NCBI RefSeq assembly: GCF_001544275.1 | Contig: NZ_BCQE01000026.1 | Coordinates: 1 to 54,259, forward strand | Direction: 5' to 3' | Source of the DNA: Enterococcus gallinarum NBRC 100675 | Lineage (GTDB): Bacteria > Bacillota > Bacilli > Lactobacillales > Enterococcaceae | Length of the DNA: 54,259 nucleotides | In this document: positions 35,830-43,922 of the stretch, piece after piece | Layout of the letters: each line of letters begins with the position of its first letter | Position numbering within the stretch: position 1 is the first letter of the stretch | The notes under the pieces: generated by a model | Seen by the model: the letters and a program-made list of their open reading frames with translations, nothing else | The model's database searches: none | Told to the model about the DNA's origin: nothing | Made by a program: the position numbers and the translations under genes

Positions 35830-36538
35830 ATTCTTTTTTTGCTTCTTCAATCAGTTTTGCTATTGCTTCTTTTTGATATTCTGCAGTGAATTGACTGATT
35901 TTTGCTTTTTGTTCCGCCGCATCCATTGTTGGGTCAGCCATCAAAGCGGCTTGCATCTTCTCTTGAACAAAAGTTTTTGCTTCTGTTTTCATCGCTTCTT
36001 GTTGGTTTTCAACAAGACTGGCTAGTTTTTTCGCTTGATCAACAGTTAAGAGAGTCCAAGAATCTGGAAGAGAGAACGTATTCTTTTCACGAATAAACTC
36101 TTCATCATTCCCAGCTATTCCAAACAAGAAACGATAAAAATCATTTTTATACGTCCAACGGGTCGTTTTCGTTTCTTTTTGTGCCGATTTGGCATCTTCG
36201 ACGACATGATTCGTCACATGGTCCATTCTTGTTTGTTTTGGTTTCTTTTGCGACTCATCTGTGCGGTACAAATAGATTTTCTCAGTTCCATCACCCAAAG
36301 GTTGATACAACAGCATTGGCAACTGATCATTGTCACTGCTTGAAACTAACGGCTGTGTAGTCGTTGTGGTGGTTTTTTCCATCCCAAAATGTGCGGATAG
36401 ATTGGCCATCATTGCTGTTAAGCTTAAGACAAAAACCAAACCAAAGAGAAGTGAAATAACAGTTTGGACTTTATTTTTGGCAAAAACATTTAATAACGCA
36501 AAGGCAATTACACTGATGACGACAATCACTAACATCAT
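35828..36538 (-). CDS. DUF4811 domain-containing membrane protein
   Basis: A 236-aa protein with two N-terminal membrane helices (about 2-19 and 26-46) and a soluble helical remainder that ends in a charged, Lys/Glu-rich segment. It matches my memory of DUF4811 proteins, which are encoded directly after DHA2-type drug transporters in Lactobacillales. Here its start overlaps the stop of the MFS gene by 4 bp (ATGA), so the two are translated together. It may be an accessory subunit of the pump; that is an inference from linkage. Confidence 0.75.
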   Translation of the reverse strand: MMLVIVVISVIAFALLNVFAKNKVQTVISLLFGLVFVLSLTAMMANLSAHFGMEKTTTTTTQPLVSSSDNDQLPMLLYQPLGDGTEKIYLYRTDESQKKPKQTRMDHVTNHVVEDAKSAQKETKTTRWTYKNDFYRFLFGIAGNDEEFIREKNTFSLPDSWTLLTVDQAKKLASLVENQQEAMKTEAKTFVQEKMQAALMADPTMDAAEQKAKISQFTAEYQKEAIAKLIEEAKKE

Positions 36539-38013
36539 TTGCCGTCACCTCCTTTAAGAACAGTCAACTGAGGCTCTTTTTTCTTCAATGCAAAGGCAAT
36601 CAAAAAGCCTAAAAAGCCAAAGACAACAGCGACATAAAAAGCAGCATGATAACCAGAAAGCGTTGCTTCGATCGCTTTTTCTTTGTAAGCAAGCGGTGTT
36701 GCCTTCAACAAGCCATCACTTGGAAGATTTCCTTTGGTTACATTTGATAAGACACTGATCAAAATCGCCGTTCCAATTGAGCTGGCAACTTGACGGAAAG
36801 TATTATTAACTGCTGTACCATGACTGATCAAGTTTCCTGGCAAAGCATTCATACCAGAAGTAGTAACTGGCATCATAACCATGGAAATCCCAAACATACG
36901 AATCGCATAAAGAATGACGATATGCAAGATCGGTGTGTCTTTTGTTAAAAAGGCAAAAGGCAATGTTGCAGCAGTCAAAATGAACATACCGGTAATAGCT
37001 AAACGCTTTGCCCCATACTTATCAAAAATTGCCCCAGTGATCGGCATCATCGCCCCCATTACCAATGCCCCAGGTAAAAGCATCAAACCAGAATGAAAGG
37101 CAGATTCTCCCCGAATATTTTGGATATATAAAGGCAAGACCATTTCTGCGCCCACCATGGCCATATTGGTCACACCAGAAAGAATGGCCGCTAATGTGAA
37201 TGTTTTCGATGAAAAGACGCGTAATTCCAAAAATGGATGCTCGATGTGCAATTGTCGCCAAGCAAAAAAGGCGATAAACAAGACCCCAACTACTAAGAAA
37301 CTAATGACCTCCACGCTTCCCCAGCCCTTGTCTCCGACACTGGAAAAACCATACAACAATGTTCCGAAACCGATGGTTGAAAGAATGGCAGAAAAAATAT
37401 CAATTTTCGGATGAGACAGCTCGATAACACTCTTCATCAAGAAGACAGCTAAGATCAATACTAAAATAACGATTGGAATGACCATTCCAAACAAATAGCG
37501 CCAAGTATAGTGGTCAATGATCCAGCCGGATAGTGTTGGGCCTAAAGCTGGTGCCAACCCAATAACGATCCCCGACATTCCCATTGCAGAACCGCGTTTT
37601 TCTGGCGGAAAGATCGATAACATGATATTTTGCAACAACGGCATGGAGATACCAACACCGGCAGCTTGAATCAAACGACCTAATAGTAAGATCGAAAAAT
37701 TAGGTGCTGCAAAACAAGCAATTGTACCAATTAAGAAAATCGTCATGGCAGTTAAATACAAATTTTTCGAATTGAATTTATTAATCAGCCAAGCGGTAAT
37801 TGGAATCATGATCCCATTAACAAGCAAGAATCCGGTCGTCAACCATTGAACATCAGAAGCCGTAATATCGAAGGCATTCATCAAGGTTGGAAAGGCAGTC
37901 GTCAGTAATGTTTGATTCAATACTGTACAAAACGTACCGATCAGCAAAACGACAACCAATAAAGAACGATTGTACGGTTTACCGTATATATCTAAAGGAC
38001 GATTATTTGTCAT
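36535..38013 (-). CDS. DHA2-family multidrug efflux MFS transporter (EmrB/QacA type)
   Basis: A 492-aa proton-driven exporter with about 14 membrane segments. Family motifs are visible: DVQWLTTGFLLVNGIMIPITAWL in TM2, LLLGRLIQAAGVGISMPLLQN in TM4 and the motif C region GIVIGLAPALGPTLSGWIIDHYTWRYLF. It probably expels amphipathic drugs or dyes. It forms an operon with the DUF4811 gene and is divergent from a MerR regulator with shared promoter space. Confidence 0.9.
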   Translation of the reverse strand: MTNNRPLDIYGKPYNRSLLVVVLLIGTFCTVLNQTLLTTAFPTLMNAFDITASDVQWLTTGFLLVNGIMIPITAWLINKFNSKNLYLTAMTIFLIGTIACFAAPNFSILLLGRLIQAAGVGISMPLLQNIMLSIFPPEKRGSAMGMSGIVIGLAPALGPTLSGWIIDHYTWRYLFGMVIPIVILVLILAVFLMKSVIELSHPKIDIFSAILSTIGFGTLLYGFSSVGDKGWGSVEVISFLVVGVLFIAFFAWRQLHIEHPFLELRVFSSKTFTLAAILSGVTNMAMVGAEMVLPLYIQNIRGESAFHSGLMLLPGALVMGAMMPITGAIFDKYGAKRLAITGMFILTAATLPFAFLTKDTPILHIVILYAIRMFGISMVMMPVTTSGMNALPGNLISHGTAVNNTFRQVASSIGTAILISVLSNVTKGNLPSDGLLKATPLAYKEKAIEATLSGYHAAFYVAVVFGFLGFLIAFALKKKEPQLTVLKGGDGK

Positions 38014-38077
38014 ATTTCACACTCTTTTCACAAAATTTTTCAACAGCACTATACACTTTAAAACTTTCTCACTTATT

Positions 38078-38116
38078 TGTCAACCTACTTGACACAAAAG
38101 TAAAACAAGTTACAAT
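38078..38116. promoter_or_regulatory. Back-to-back -35 elements of the efflux operon and merR
   Basis: TGTCAA-CCTAC-TTGACA (38078-38094) is a perfect 6-5-6 inverted repeat in which each arm is a consensus TTGACA -35, one per strand. On the plus strand TACAAT (38111-38116) follows after 16 bp. On the minus strand a TAAAGT -10 lies 17 bp from the other arm. An ACTTG/CAAGT dyad spans the plus promoter. A MerR protein bound here could control both directions. Confidence 0.6.
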
Positions 38117-38149
38117 ATAAACAAATACCTTTACAAGAATGGAGAAAGC

Positions 38150-38617
38150 ATGTCTCAAACCTTTCGTAAATTATTAGAAAATGACAATTTGCTGGTAGGA
38201 ATCAGCGAGCTGAGCCAAATGTGTGAAGTCTCTCCGCGTCAATTGCGTTACTGGGAACAAAAAGGCCTTATCCAATCCGTTCCTCAAGAAGAAAATGCGC
38301 CACGTAAATATCGACTGCCCACGGTGATCAAAGTTGAGTTGATCAAACGTTTCCTTGATGAAGGCTTTACTTTAACAAAAGCGGTAGAAAAAGCAGAGGA
38401 AAAAATAAAAACTGCACACCATATACGTAAAGTTTTTACAGGGGCACTCCAGAATTTGGAAGTAATCAATGACCGATTTACTATTATCAGCCTAGGACCC
38501 ATCAAGGATTCAAACCAATGGCTGCACATTATCCATGATGATGAATCGAATCAGCTTGACTACGAATTATTACCGGAAAACCAGCCATTGGACATTGATA
38601 AATACCGTAATCTCTGA
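38150..38617 (+). CDS. MerR family transcriptional regulator
   Basis: A 155-aa regulator with the N-terminal winged helix VGISELSQMCEVSPRQLRYWEQKGLIQ (about 17-43), the RKYRLPTVIKVELIKRFLDEGFTLTKAVEKA recognition and dimer segments, and a C-terminal part of about 60 residues that would be the effector domain. It has no Cys-rich metal site, so a drug or other organic ligand is more likely. It is divergent from the efflux operon and is its probable regulator. Confidence 0.9.
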   Translation: MSQTFRKLLENDNLLVGISELSQMCEVSPRQLRYWEQKGLIQSVPQEENAPRKYRLPTVIKVELIKRFLDEGFTLTKAVEKAEEKIKTAHHIRKVFTGALQNLEVINDRFTIISLGPIKDSNQWLHIIHDDESNQLDYELLPENQPLDIDKYRNL

Positions 38618-38634
38618 GAAAACAAACAATAGTT

Positions 38635-38684
38635 AAAAAAGGACTGCTGCACGCCCTTCGTCTTTCGGGAATGCAGCAATCCTT
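38635..38684 (-). terminator. Terminator of the truncated merR remnant
   Basis: AAGGACTGCTGCA pairs with TGCAGCAATCCTT (one mismatch). The T-run is on the minus strand, so it served the minus-strand remnant that ends at 38683. Confidence 0.7.
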
Positions 38685-38817
38685 ACTCTTGCCATAGCTC
38701 GTCATAATACTTGATTTTGTTATCTAAACGATTCAAAGTCCCTTTTAGTTCCTCAAAACGTTGCCGCAAATTTTCTCGTTCTTCGACTAGTAATTGTTTG
38801 CGGGCCTCTTTCGTTCT
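38683..38817 (-). pseudogene. 3' remnant of a second merR gene
   Basis: The minus strand reads QRTKEARKQLLVEERENLRQ, then RFEELKGTLNRLDNKIKYYD, ELWQE and a stop. This is the coiled-coil end of a MerR regulator of the type that controls aldo/keto reductases. The HTH-encoding 5' part is missing. It meets the aldo/keto reductase remnant head to head at about 38810-38820. Confidence 0.75.
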
Positions 38818-39045
38818 TTGGCTAAAAAATATTATGTATCAGCGCCACAGCTAGCGATTCGCTATTGCCTCCAATTAGATCTCCTTCCTTTACCGAAAAC
38901 AGCATCTATTGAACATATGAAAAACAACGCCGATGTTGCTTTTACAATTTCAGAAGAAGATCTGACTCAATTAAAAGAAATCACTATGAATGATTATGGC
39001 TCTAATAATGAAATTCCTGTTTTCAAACGAGCCGCTACAAAATAA
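38818..39045 (+). pseudogene. 3' remnant of an aldo/keto reductase gene
   Basis: The plus strand encodes LAKKYYVSAPQLAIRYCLQL, DLLPLPKTASIEHMKNNADV and on to a stop, clearly the last ~75 residues of an aldo/keto reductase (PQLAIRYCLQL...LPLPKTA is a family hallmark). There is no start codon or ribosome site, and the catalytic Tyr/Lys part is absent. Its own terminator follows. Confidence 0.8.
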
Positions 39046-39059
39046 TTGCAACTGAAGAG

Positions 39060-39118
39060 CGCTTTCCCAGAATCATTTCTGTCTCAGTGCAGAATCTGAA
39101 TTCTGGGAAAGCTTTTTT
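39060..39118 (+). terminator. Terminator of the aldo/keto reductase remnant
   Basis: GCTTTCCCAGAAT pairs with ATTCTGGGAAAGC around a ~28-nt loop, followed by TTTTTT. Confidence 0.7.
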
Positions 39119-39419
39119 GATGAGAAAAAGCCCTAAACTTATTTTGTTTCTTGCTTGAAGTGTTCCTTTTGAGAATGAGCGGCGGTTTTCAGTAAAACGA
39201 GAAGGATCTTCACAGCCCTCGCAGTCATTGTCCATTTGACTGCTTCCGAGAGAAATCATTTACAAAAGCCATTTTTCCATGCTATAGTCCCTTTGAAGAA
39301 GTCAAAGGTAGAAGCCGCTTTGAATAGCTGACTTAATTGAAAAATTGACAAAATTGACAAAATTAACTTAGTAGCATTCGTAGCGCTAGCTACCAAATCG
39401 AGAAAAGGAGTCTGTATCC
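39119..39419. other. nanE upstream region, about 300 bp
   Basis: Two tandem TTGACA hexamers 9 bp apart (39345-39350, 39354-39359) are candidate -35 boxes, but no good -10 is spaced to either. An imperfect palindrome GTAGCGCTAGCTAC (39380-39393) lies just before the nanE ribosome site and could be an operator. No gene is seen. Confidence 0.4.
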
Positions 39420-40112
39420 ATGAACAAAACAGAATTTTTACAAGCAATATCTGGTGGCTTGATCGTTTCTTGTCAAGCTCTGCCAGGGGAACCCTTTTAT
39501 ACCGAAGAAGGTGGCGTGATCCCTCTTTTTGCGGTGGCAGCTCAAGAAGCAGGTGCGGTCGGAATTCGTGCCAACTCTGTACGAGACATCCAGCAAATCA
39601 AAGAAAAAGTGTCCTTGCCAATCATCGGTATCATAAAAAGAGACTACCTACCTGAAGAACCGTTCATCACTGCTACGATGCGCGAAGTAGATGAATTAGT
39701 TGCAACCGGTGTCGAAGTCATTGCGCTGGATTGTACTTTGCGAAAAAGGCACGATGGTCTAACCATCAATGCATTTATCAAAAAAATCAAAGAAAAGTAT
39801 CCTGACCAGCTGCTGATGGCAGATATTGCGACTTTTGAAGAAGGCCGCAATGCTTACCAAGCTGGGGTCGATTTTGTTGGCACAACATTAGCGGGTTATA
39901 CCAAAGACCGTGAGCCAACAGATGGACCCGACCTCGAACTGATCCAACAACTTGTCGCTGAACAGTTGCCCGTCATCGCTGAAGGAAGAATTCATTCTCC
40001 TGAACAAGCCAAACAAGTTCAGCGTCTAGGGGTTGCAGGTATCGTTGTAGGCGGTGCGATTACCCGCCCCAAAGAAATCGCGGCTCGTTTTATCACAGAA
40101 TTATCCAATTAG
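39420..40112 (+). CDS. nanE: N-acetylmannosamine-6-phosphate 2-epimerase
   Basis: Converts ManNAc-6-P to GlcNAc-6-P in sialic acid and amino-sugar use. It is 230 aa with a TIM-barrel fold. Family segments include [57 protein letters not shown] and the phosphate site [13 protein letters not shown] with [18 protein letters not shown] lies before the ATG. No other nan genes are adjacent, so it may serve ManNAc salvage or be an orphan of a dispersed pathway. Confidence 0.94.
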   Translation: MNKTEFLQAISGGLIVSCQALPGEPFYTEEGGVIPLFAVAAQEAGAVGIRANSVRDIQQIKEKVSLPIIGIIKRDYLPEEPFITATMREVDELVATGVEVIALDCTLRKRHDGLTINAFIKKIKEKYPDQLLMADIATFEEGRNAYQAGVDFVGTTLAGYTKDREPTDGPDLELIQQLVAEQLPVIAEGRIHSPEQAKQVQRLGVAGIVVGGAITRPKEIAARFITELSN

Positions 40113-40182
40113 TTTCATAAAGAATCGCATACTTCTAGGGCTTCTAGCGAACAAGCCTCTGATGGCTGAATAAGGGTACCAT

Positions 40183-40216
40183 GATTTTAGATGCATCTGA
40201 CACAGGTGCATCTTTT
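40183..40216 (+). terminator. nanE terminator
   Basis: AGATGCATC pairs with GGTGCATCT (one G-T pair) around TGACACA, followed by seven T. Confidence 0.75.
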
Positions 40217-40288
40217 TTTGCAGGTATTCTATTCTTTGTACTATTTTTCCTCTGTTGAATTTGATTGCTGATAACCGGGAGTTTCCCT

Positions 40289-40304
40289 TGTGAGTCGAGT
40301 CACA
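40289..40304 (+). promoter_or_regulatory. CRP/FNR-type palindrome upstream of pyruvate oxidase
   Basis: TGTGAGTCGAGTCACA has perfect TGTGA-N6-TCACA arms. It ends 4 bp before the -35 element, so its centre is near -48, a position compatible with activation. In Firmicutes this half-site pair is used by CRP/FNR family proteins such as ArcR. Confidence 0.6.
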
Positions 40305-40308
40305 TTTT

Positions 40309-40337
40309 TTGTTGTCTTTTTTAGAATACTTTATACT
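40309..40337 (+). promoter_or_regulatory. Pyruvate oxidase promoter
   Basis: TTGTTG (40309-40314), 17 bp, TATACT (40332-40337), about 21 bp before the GTG start. Confidence 0.65.
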
Positions 40338-40358
40338 GAAAGAAAGAGGAGAAAGTGA

Positions 40359-42095
40359 GTGAAGAAAATGACAAAAATCAATGCAGGTGTCGCCATGGTA
40401 AAAGTCTTTGAGGCTTGGGGGATCGATCACATTTATGGCATTCCCGGCGGTTCATTTAATTCCACAATGGATGCACTATACCAAGAACGCGAATCCGTTC
40501 GCTATATCCAAGTTCGCCATGAAGAAGCAGGCGCTCTCGCCGCCGCTGCTGATGCCAAACTAACTGGTAAAGTCGGGGCTGTCTTTGGTTCAGCAGGCCC
40601 TGGAGCTACCCACCTAATCAATGGATTGTATGATGCTCAAATGGATAATGTGCCCGTAGTAGCATTACTCGGTCAAGTGGCATCAAGTTCAATGAATTAC
40701 AATGATTTCCAAGAAATGAATGAAAATCCGATGTTTGCGGATGTCAGCATCTACAATCGAACGGTCATGTCCCCTGAAAGTCTACCACACGTGGTAGATG
40801 AAGCTATCAAGGCTGCCTATAAATTTCGGGGCGTCGCTGTCGTGACGATTCCCGTTGATTTTGGCTTTAAAGAGATTGAAGCCCAAGAGATCGCCACAGC
40901 CAAAAACCATAAAACTGAGGTTATCCTACCTAATGAAGCAGACTTAAAAGCTGCCCTCCCCTATTTTGAACAAGCAAAAAAACCCGTTCTTTATATTGGA
41001 CAAGGGGTGTTCGGCGGATTTCCAGCGATCAAAAAATTTTCCGAGTTCTTTTCAATGCCAGTTGCGGCTTCTGTTTTGGCGAAAGGAATCGTTCCTGATA
41101 TGTATAAGAATTTTCTTGGCTTTGCCGGAAGAGTTGCCACGAAACCTGCGAACGAAGCACTAGCCGAAGCGGATCTGATTGTCTTCGTGGGGAGCGATTT
41201 TCCATTTGGTCGTCGTTTCTTTAATCCGAAAGCCAATTTTGTTCAAGTTGACATTGACTCCTCGAAATTTGGGCGTCGGCACAACACAGATGTCTCGGTG
41301 TTAGGCGATGGGATCACTGCGTTGAATCAATGGGTCACCCTAGGAACCGAACGACCAGCAGACCAATGGCTGGCAGCAAATCAAGAAAACATTGTTCGCT
41401 GGCATGCTTGGCGCCATCACTTTGACACCAATCAACAAGCTCCTCTTCGTCCAGAACCGATCTTCAAAGAAATTAACCGCATTGCCGAGCCGAATGCGAT
41501 TTTCGTCAGTGATGTCGGAAATGTGACGATCAACAGTATTCGACATTTAGACATGACAGGAGAACAGCGTTTTACCACTTCTGGCTGGTTCGCTACGATG
41601 GGGAACGGTGTTCCAGGAGGAATTGCCGCCCAATTGAGTTTCCCCGATCGCCAAGTCTTTACATTGAGTGGGGATGGCGGTTTCGCCATGCAAATGCAGG
41701 ATATTTTGACCCAAGTCAAATACCAATTACCAATCATCAATATCGTCTTCTCTAATGATTCTTTTGGATTTATTGAAGCAGAACAAGAGGATACCGAACA
41801 AAAGAAATTTGGAGTCTTTCTAGAAGGCGCAGACTTTGGGAAAGTTGGGGAAGCACTTGGTGCAAAAGGATATACTATCACTCGTTACGAAGACCTAACA
41901 CCTGCTTTTGATGCAGCAAAAACCAGCAACGGCCCTGTAGTTATTGATATCAAGATCGAAAATGCTCGTCCACTTCCTGTAGAGGAATTGAAATTGGATC
42001 CAGAAAAATTTTCGGCAGCTGAAATCGCCGCCTTTAAAGAAAAATACCAAGTCCAAGAAATGCCTACTTTGAGAGAACTGCTTAAAGGTAATTAG
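40359..42095 (+). CDS. spxB: Pyruvate oxidase (H2O2-forming)
   Basis: Converts pyruvate, phosphate and O2 to acetyl phosphate, CO2 and H2O2. A 578-aa thiamine-diphosphate/FAD enzyme. The N-terminal PYR domain has GIPGGSFNSTMDAL and the catalytic-Glu segment HEEAGALAAAADAKLTG. A central FAD domain follows, then the ThDP motif GDGGFAMQMQDIL...NDSFG. The GTG at 40359 has AGGAG 7 nt upstream. The length and the NYNDFQEMNENPMF segment match streptococcal/lactobacillar SpxB-Pox rather than acetolactate synthase. It has its own promoter with a CRP-like box and its own terminator. Confidence 0.92.
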   Translation: MKKMTKINAGVAMVKVFEAWGIDHIYGIPGGSFNSTMDALYQERESVRYIQVRHEEAGALAAAADAKLTGKVGAVFGSAGPGATHLINGLYDAQMDNVPVVALLGQVASSSMNYNDFQEMNENPMFADVSIYNRTVMSPESLPHVVDEAIKAAYKFRGVAVVTIPVDFGFKEIEAQEIATAKNHKTEVILPNEADLKAALPYFEQAKKPVLYIGQGVFGGFPAIKKFSEFFSMPVAASVLAKGIVPDMYKNFLGFAGRVATKPANEALAEADLIVFVGSDFPFGRRFFNPKANFVQVDIDSSKFGRRHNTDVSVLGDGITALNQWVTLGTERPADQWLAANQENIVRWHAWRHHFDTNQQAPLRPEPIFKEINRIAEPNAIFVSDVGNVTINSIRHLDMTGEQRFTTSGWFATMGNGVPGGIAAQLSFPDRQVFTLSGDGGFAMQMQDILTQVKYQLPIINIVFSNDSFGFIEAEQEDTEQKKFGVFLEGADFGKVGEALGAKGYTITRYEDLTPAFDAAKTSNGPVVIDIKIENARPLPVEELKLDPEKFSAAEIAAFKEKYQVQEMPTLRELLKGN

Positions 42096-42120
42096 CATAA
42101 AGCTATGCCCTAAGAAACAA

Positions 42121-42197
42121 AAAAGACCGAACAATCAATCTGACACTTCCAATGTTTTTCGCGGAAGTTGTCAGGCATTGTTTGGTCTTTCTTTTTT
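42121..42197 (+). terminator. Long terminator of the pyruvate oxidase gene
   Basis: AAAAGACCGAACAAT...CTGACACTTCC pairs with GGAAGTTGTCAG...ATTGTTTGGTCTTT over about 27 imperfect pairs, followed by CTTTTTT. Confidence 0.8.
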
Positions 42198-42245
42198 GTG
42201 TTTTAGATCACAAATCTGATTGGTTTGACTCCCTTTGCAAATCAA

Positions 42246-42503
42246 TCAAGAAACAGTCTGGAAAAACGTTCGCAATTCTTGCTTTCTTGCAGCTGAAATC
42301 TGCGTTTTAGGAATTCCTTGTATTGCTCCCTCAATCCCATAGAGCATGTGTAGACAAGCCCCGGGATCCCGTTGGGTACGAATACGCATAAAAATGGTTT
42401 CTGCTGTTGCAGACTTCATTTTCTCCACCGAATCGATGCCAATCGCATGCAAGTGTTCGGCAAGAACCTTTCCTACATTCGGTATTTTTTGTAATTCTTC
42501 CAT
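42246..42503 (-). CDS. Helix-hairpin-helix protein (Cdd1 / TfoX C-terminal-like)
   Basis: An 85-aa single-domain protein with the HhH motif IPNVGKVLAEHLHAIGI (about 6-22) and the TQRDPGACLHMLYGIEGAIQGI segment typical of the small Cdd1 pathogenicity-locus family and of the TfoX C-terminal domain. It is likely to bind DNA non-specifically. A GAGGAGGAG site precedes the ATG. It lies downstream of the methyltransferase on the same strand. Confidence 0.85.
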   Translation of the reverse strand: MEELQKIPNVGKVLAEHLHAIGIDSVEKMKSATAETIFMRIRTQRDPGACLHMLYGIEGAIQGIPKTQISAARKQELRTFFQTVS

Positions 42504-42595
42504 GATACTCCTCCTCTCAACGATGTTTCTGCAGTTTTATATTTATTGCACAAATCTTGTTTGATTGTTACCCTATATTCCTTCACAAATCTGCA

Positions 42596-42652
42596 TTAAT
42601 TTTGATGGGCAGAAAAAGGAAGCTTCATCAGAAACAATAAGACTTTTTTCAT
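42596..42652 (-). CDS. Candidate 18-aa hydrophobic peptide
   Basis: ATG with an excellent GAGGAGGG site 6 nt upstream encodes MKKVLLFLMKLPFSAHQN, then TAA. It has a basic start followed by a hydrophobic stretch. It sits between the methyltransferase stop (42707) and the HhH gene. It could be a small membrane peptide, a leader or a decayed gene start. No family is recognised. Confidence 0.35.
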   Translation of the reverse strand: MKKVLLFLMKLPFSAHQN

Positions 42653-42706
42653 TTTATCCCTCCTCTTTATTTTAGCGAATTGTCCCCTAAAATGTAACCC
42701 TACCGT

Positions 42707-43537
42707 TTACTTCTTTAGCAACATCGCAATTGTTTCACTCTCTTTCGTATAGCTTTCGCCACAAACGTTGCTATAAAGCTGATACTCTTTAAATCCAACC
42801 GCAGCCAGTTCGGCAGCCAATGAGTGCTCTGTAAAACAACTAGTCCACACATTGTAAGTTATCTGATCCTCTTGAGTGATCACCATTGTTTGATCTAGCC
42901 AAACAAAGTTGGGATATTTACTGGTCTTATTCAATGCAAGATAGGAGTTCTCGCTCCAAAAGCCAGCTCCTTCTGAGTAGTCCCATGATTGCTGCACTAC
43001 AGTCTGATCATATTTCGTTGCACTAAAGACATCTAGCAAGAATTTTCCGCCAGGCTTCAACCAGCGATAAATGTTTGCTGCCAGCAGATGTCGATCGTTT
43101 GCAGATAATGCACCAAAGTCGCAATAGATCATCACGATCAAATCAAAAGTTTCTGTCAATTCCATCTCAAGGTAGTCTTGTTTTAGGTAGGAAATAGGCA
43201 ACTGTTTTTTTCGTGCAGACTCTTTTGCATAGTCGATCGATCGCTTTGAGAAATCTACCCCTGTTACTTGATAGCCAGATTCAGCAAACAATTCTGAATA
43301 GAGCCCTGGTCCACACCCTAGATCAAGAAGGGTTGGATAATCTGCTGGTGGAACTTTTTGACAGATCCAGCTAGCAGATTTTTTGATAAAGGACCGATTT
43401 CGACTGGCCCCATCTATACTCGGATCCAAATGATTTTCTAGCATTTTCTGAGAAATATAGTCATCTGTCCAGAATGGTGTATCGGTTTGTTGATAGATTT
43501 TTGGCTGTTTGATGAAGTCTTTCATTTTGTTTCGCAT
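42707..43537 (-). CDS. Class I SAM-dependent methyltransferase
   Basis: A 276-aa Rossmann-fold methyltransferase. Motif I is LLDLGCGPGLYSELFAESGYQVTGVDFS (about 70-97), motif II region YCDFGALSANDRH and motif III LKPGGKFLLDVFSA. The N-terminal extension (KIYQQTDTPFWTDDYISQKMLENHLDP) resembles small-molecule methyltransferases of the Firmicutes. The substrate is unknown. AAAGGAGC precedes the ATG. Confidence 0.87.
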   Translation of the reverse strand: MRNKMKDFIKQPKIYQQTDTPFWTDDYISQKMLENHLDPSIDGASRNRSFIKKSASWICQKVPPADYPTLLDLGCGPGLYSELFAESGYQVTGVDFSKRSIDYAKESARKKQLPISYLKQDYLEMELTETFDLIVMIYCDFGALSANDRHLLAANIYRWLKPGGKFLLDVFSATKYDQTVVQQSWDYSEGAGFWSENSYLALNKTSKYPNFVWLDQTMVITQEDQITYNVWTSCFTEHSLAAELAAVGFKEYQLYSNVCGESYTKESETIAMLLKK

Positions 43538-43922
43538 TTTTCTGCTCCTTTGATTGATTATTTGTGTAACTGAATAGTTTTCTTTAGTCCTCCTTTTGCG
43601 TGATTACTATAAAAGAATAAAAAAAAGCGATGGTTACCCATCGCTTCCGTGAAAAGAGAAGTTAGAGTAAGATAAAATCAATAGCTAGGCAACTTAAATA
43701 AACCTACAAAAGCGGTTATTTTTAGCCTGTTCAATTGATTTTATTTACTCTTTTCCAGTCATACCTATAGCACTGATTGTGTACTATCAGCTATGCCGAA
43801 CTTCATCACCTGTTCATTCAATTATGACTATACTTTACCACATTAAAGCAGTTGCAGCAAACCCTTTCACGATTTTGCGTTCAACGTTACGAGCATATGC
43901 GATTAAGAAAATGGCCATACGT
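43538..43922. other. Gene-free stretch of about 385 bp downstream of the ABC-F gene
   Basis: It contains the ABC-F terminator (43620-43647) and a second long dyad, AGAGTAAGATAAAATCAAT (near 43669) with ATTGATTTTATTTACTCT (near 43735). A protein-like minus-strand tail (AYARNVERKIVKGFAATALMW) between 43835 and 43905 could be a relic, but I cannot name it. Confidence 0.4.
43620..43647 (-). terminator. Minus-strand terminator downstream of the ABC-F gene
   Basis: AGCGATGG pairs with CCATCGCT around a short loop. The minus strand continues TTTTTTTTATTC. Confidence 0.7.

Noticed and set aside
40130-40216. T-box or TPP riboswitch before pyruvate oxidase (AAGGGTACC near a terminator)
   Set aside because: The T-box core GGTGG and the TPP core motifs are missing, and the pyruvate oxidase promoter lies downstream of this hairpin, so it is simply the nanE terminator.
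40289-40304. CcpA cre site at the pyruvate oxidase promoter
   Set aside because: The CG is one base off relative to the required TG/CA ends of a cre site; the TGTGA-N6-TCACA pattern fits a CRP/FNR site better.
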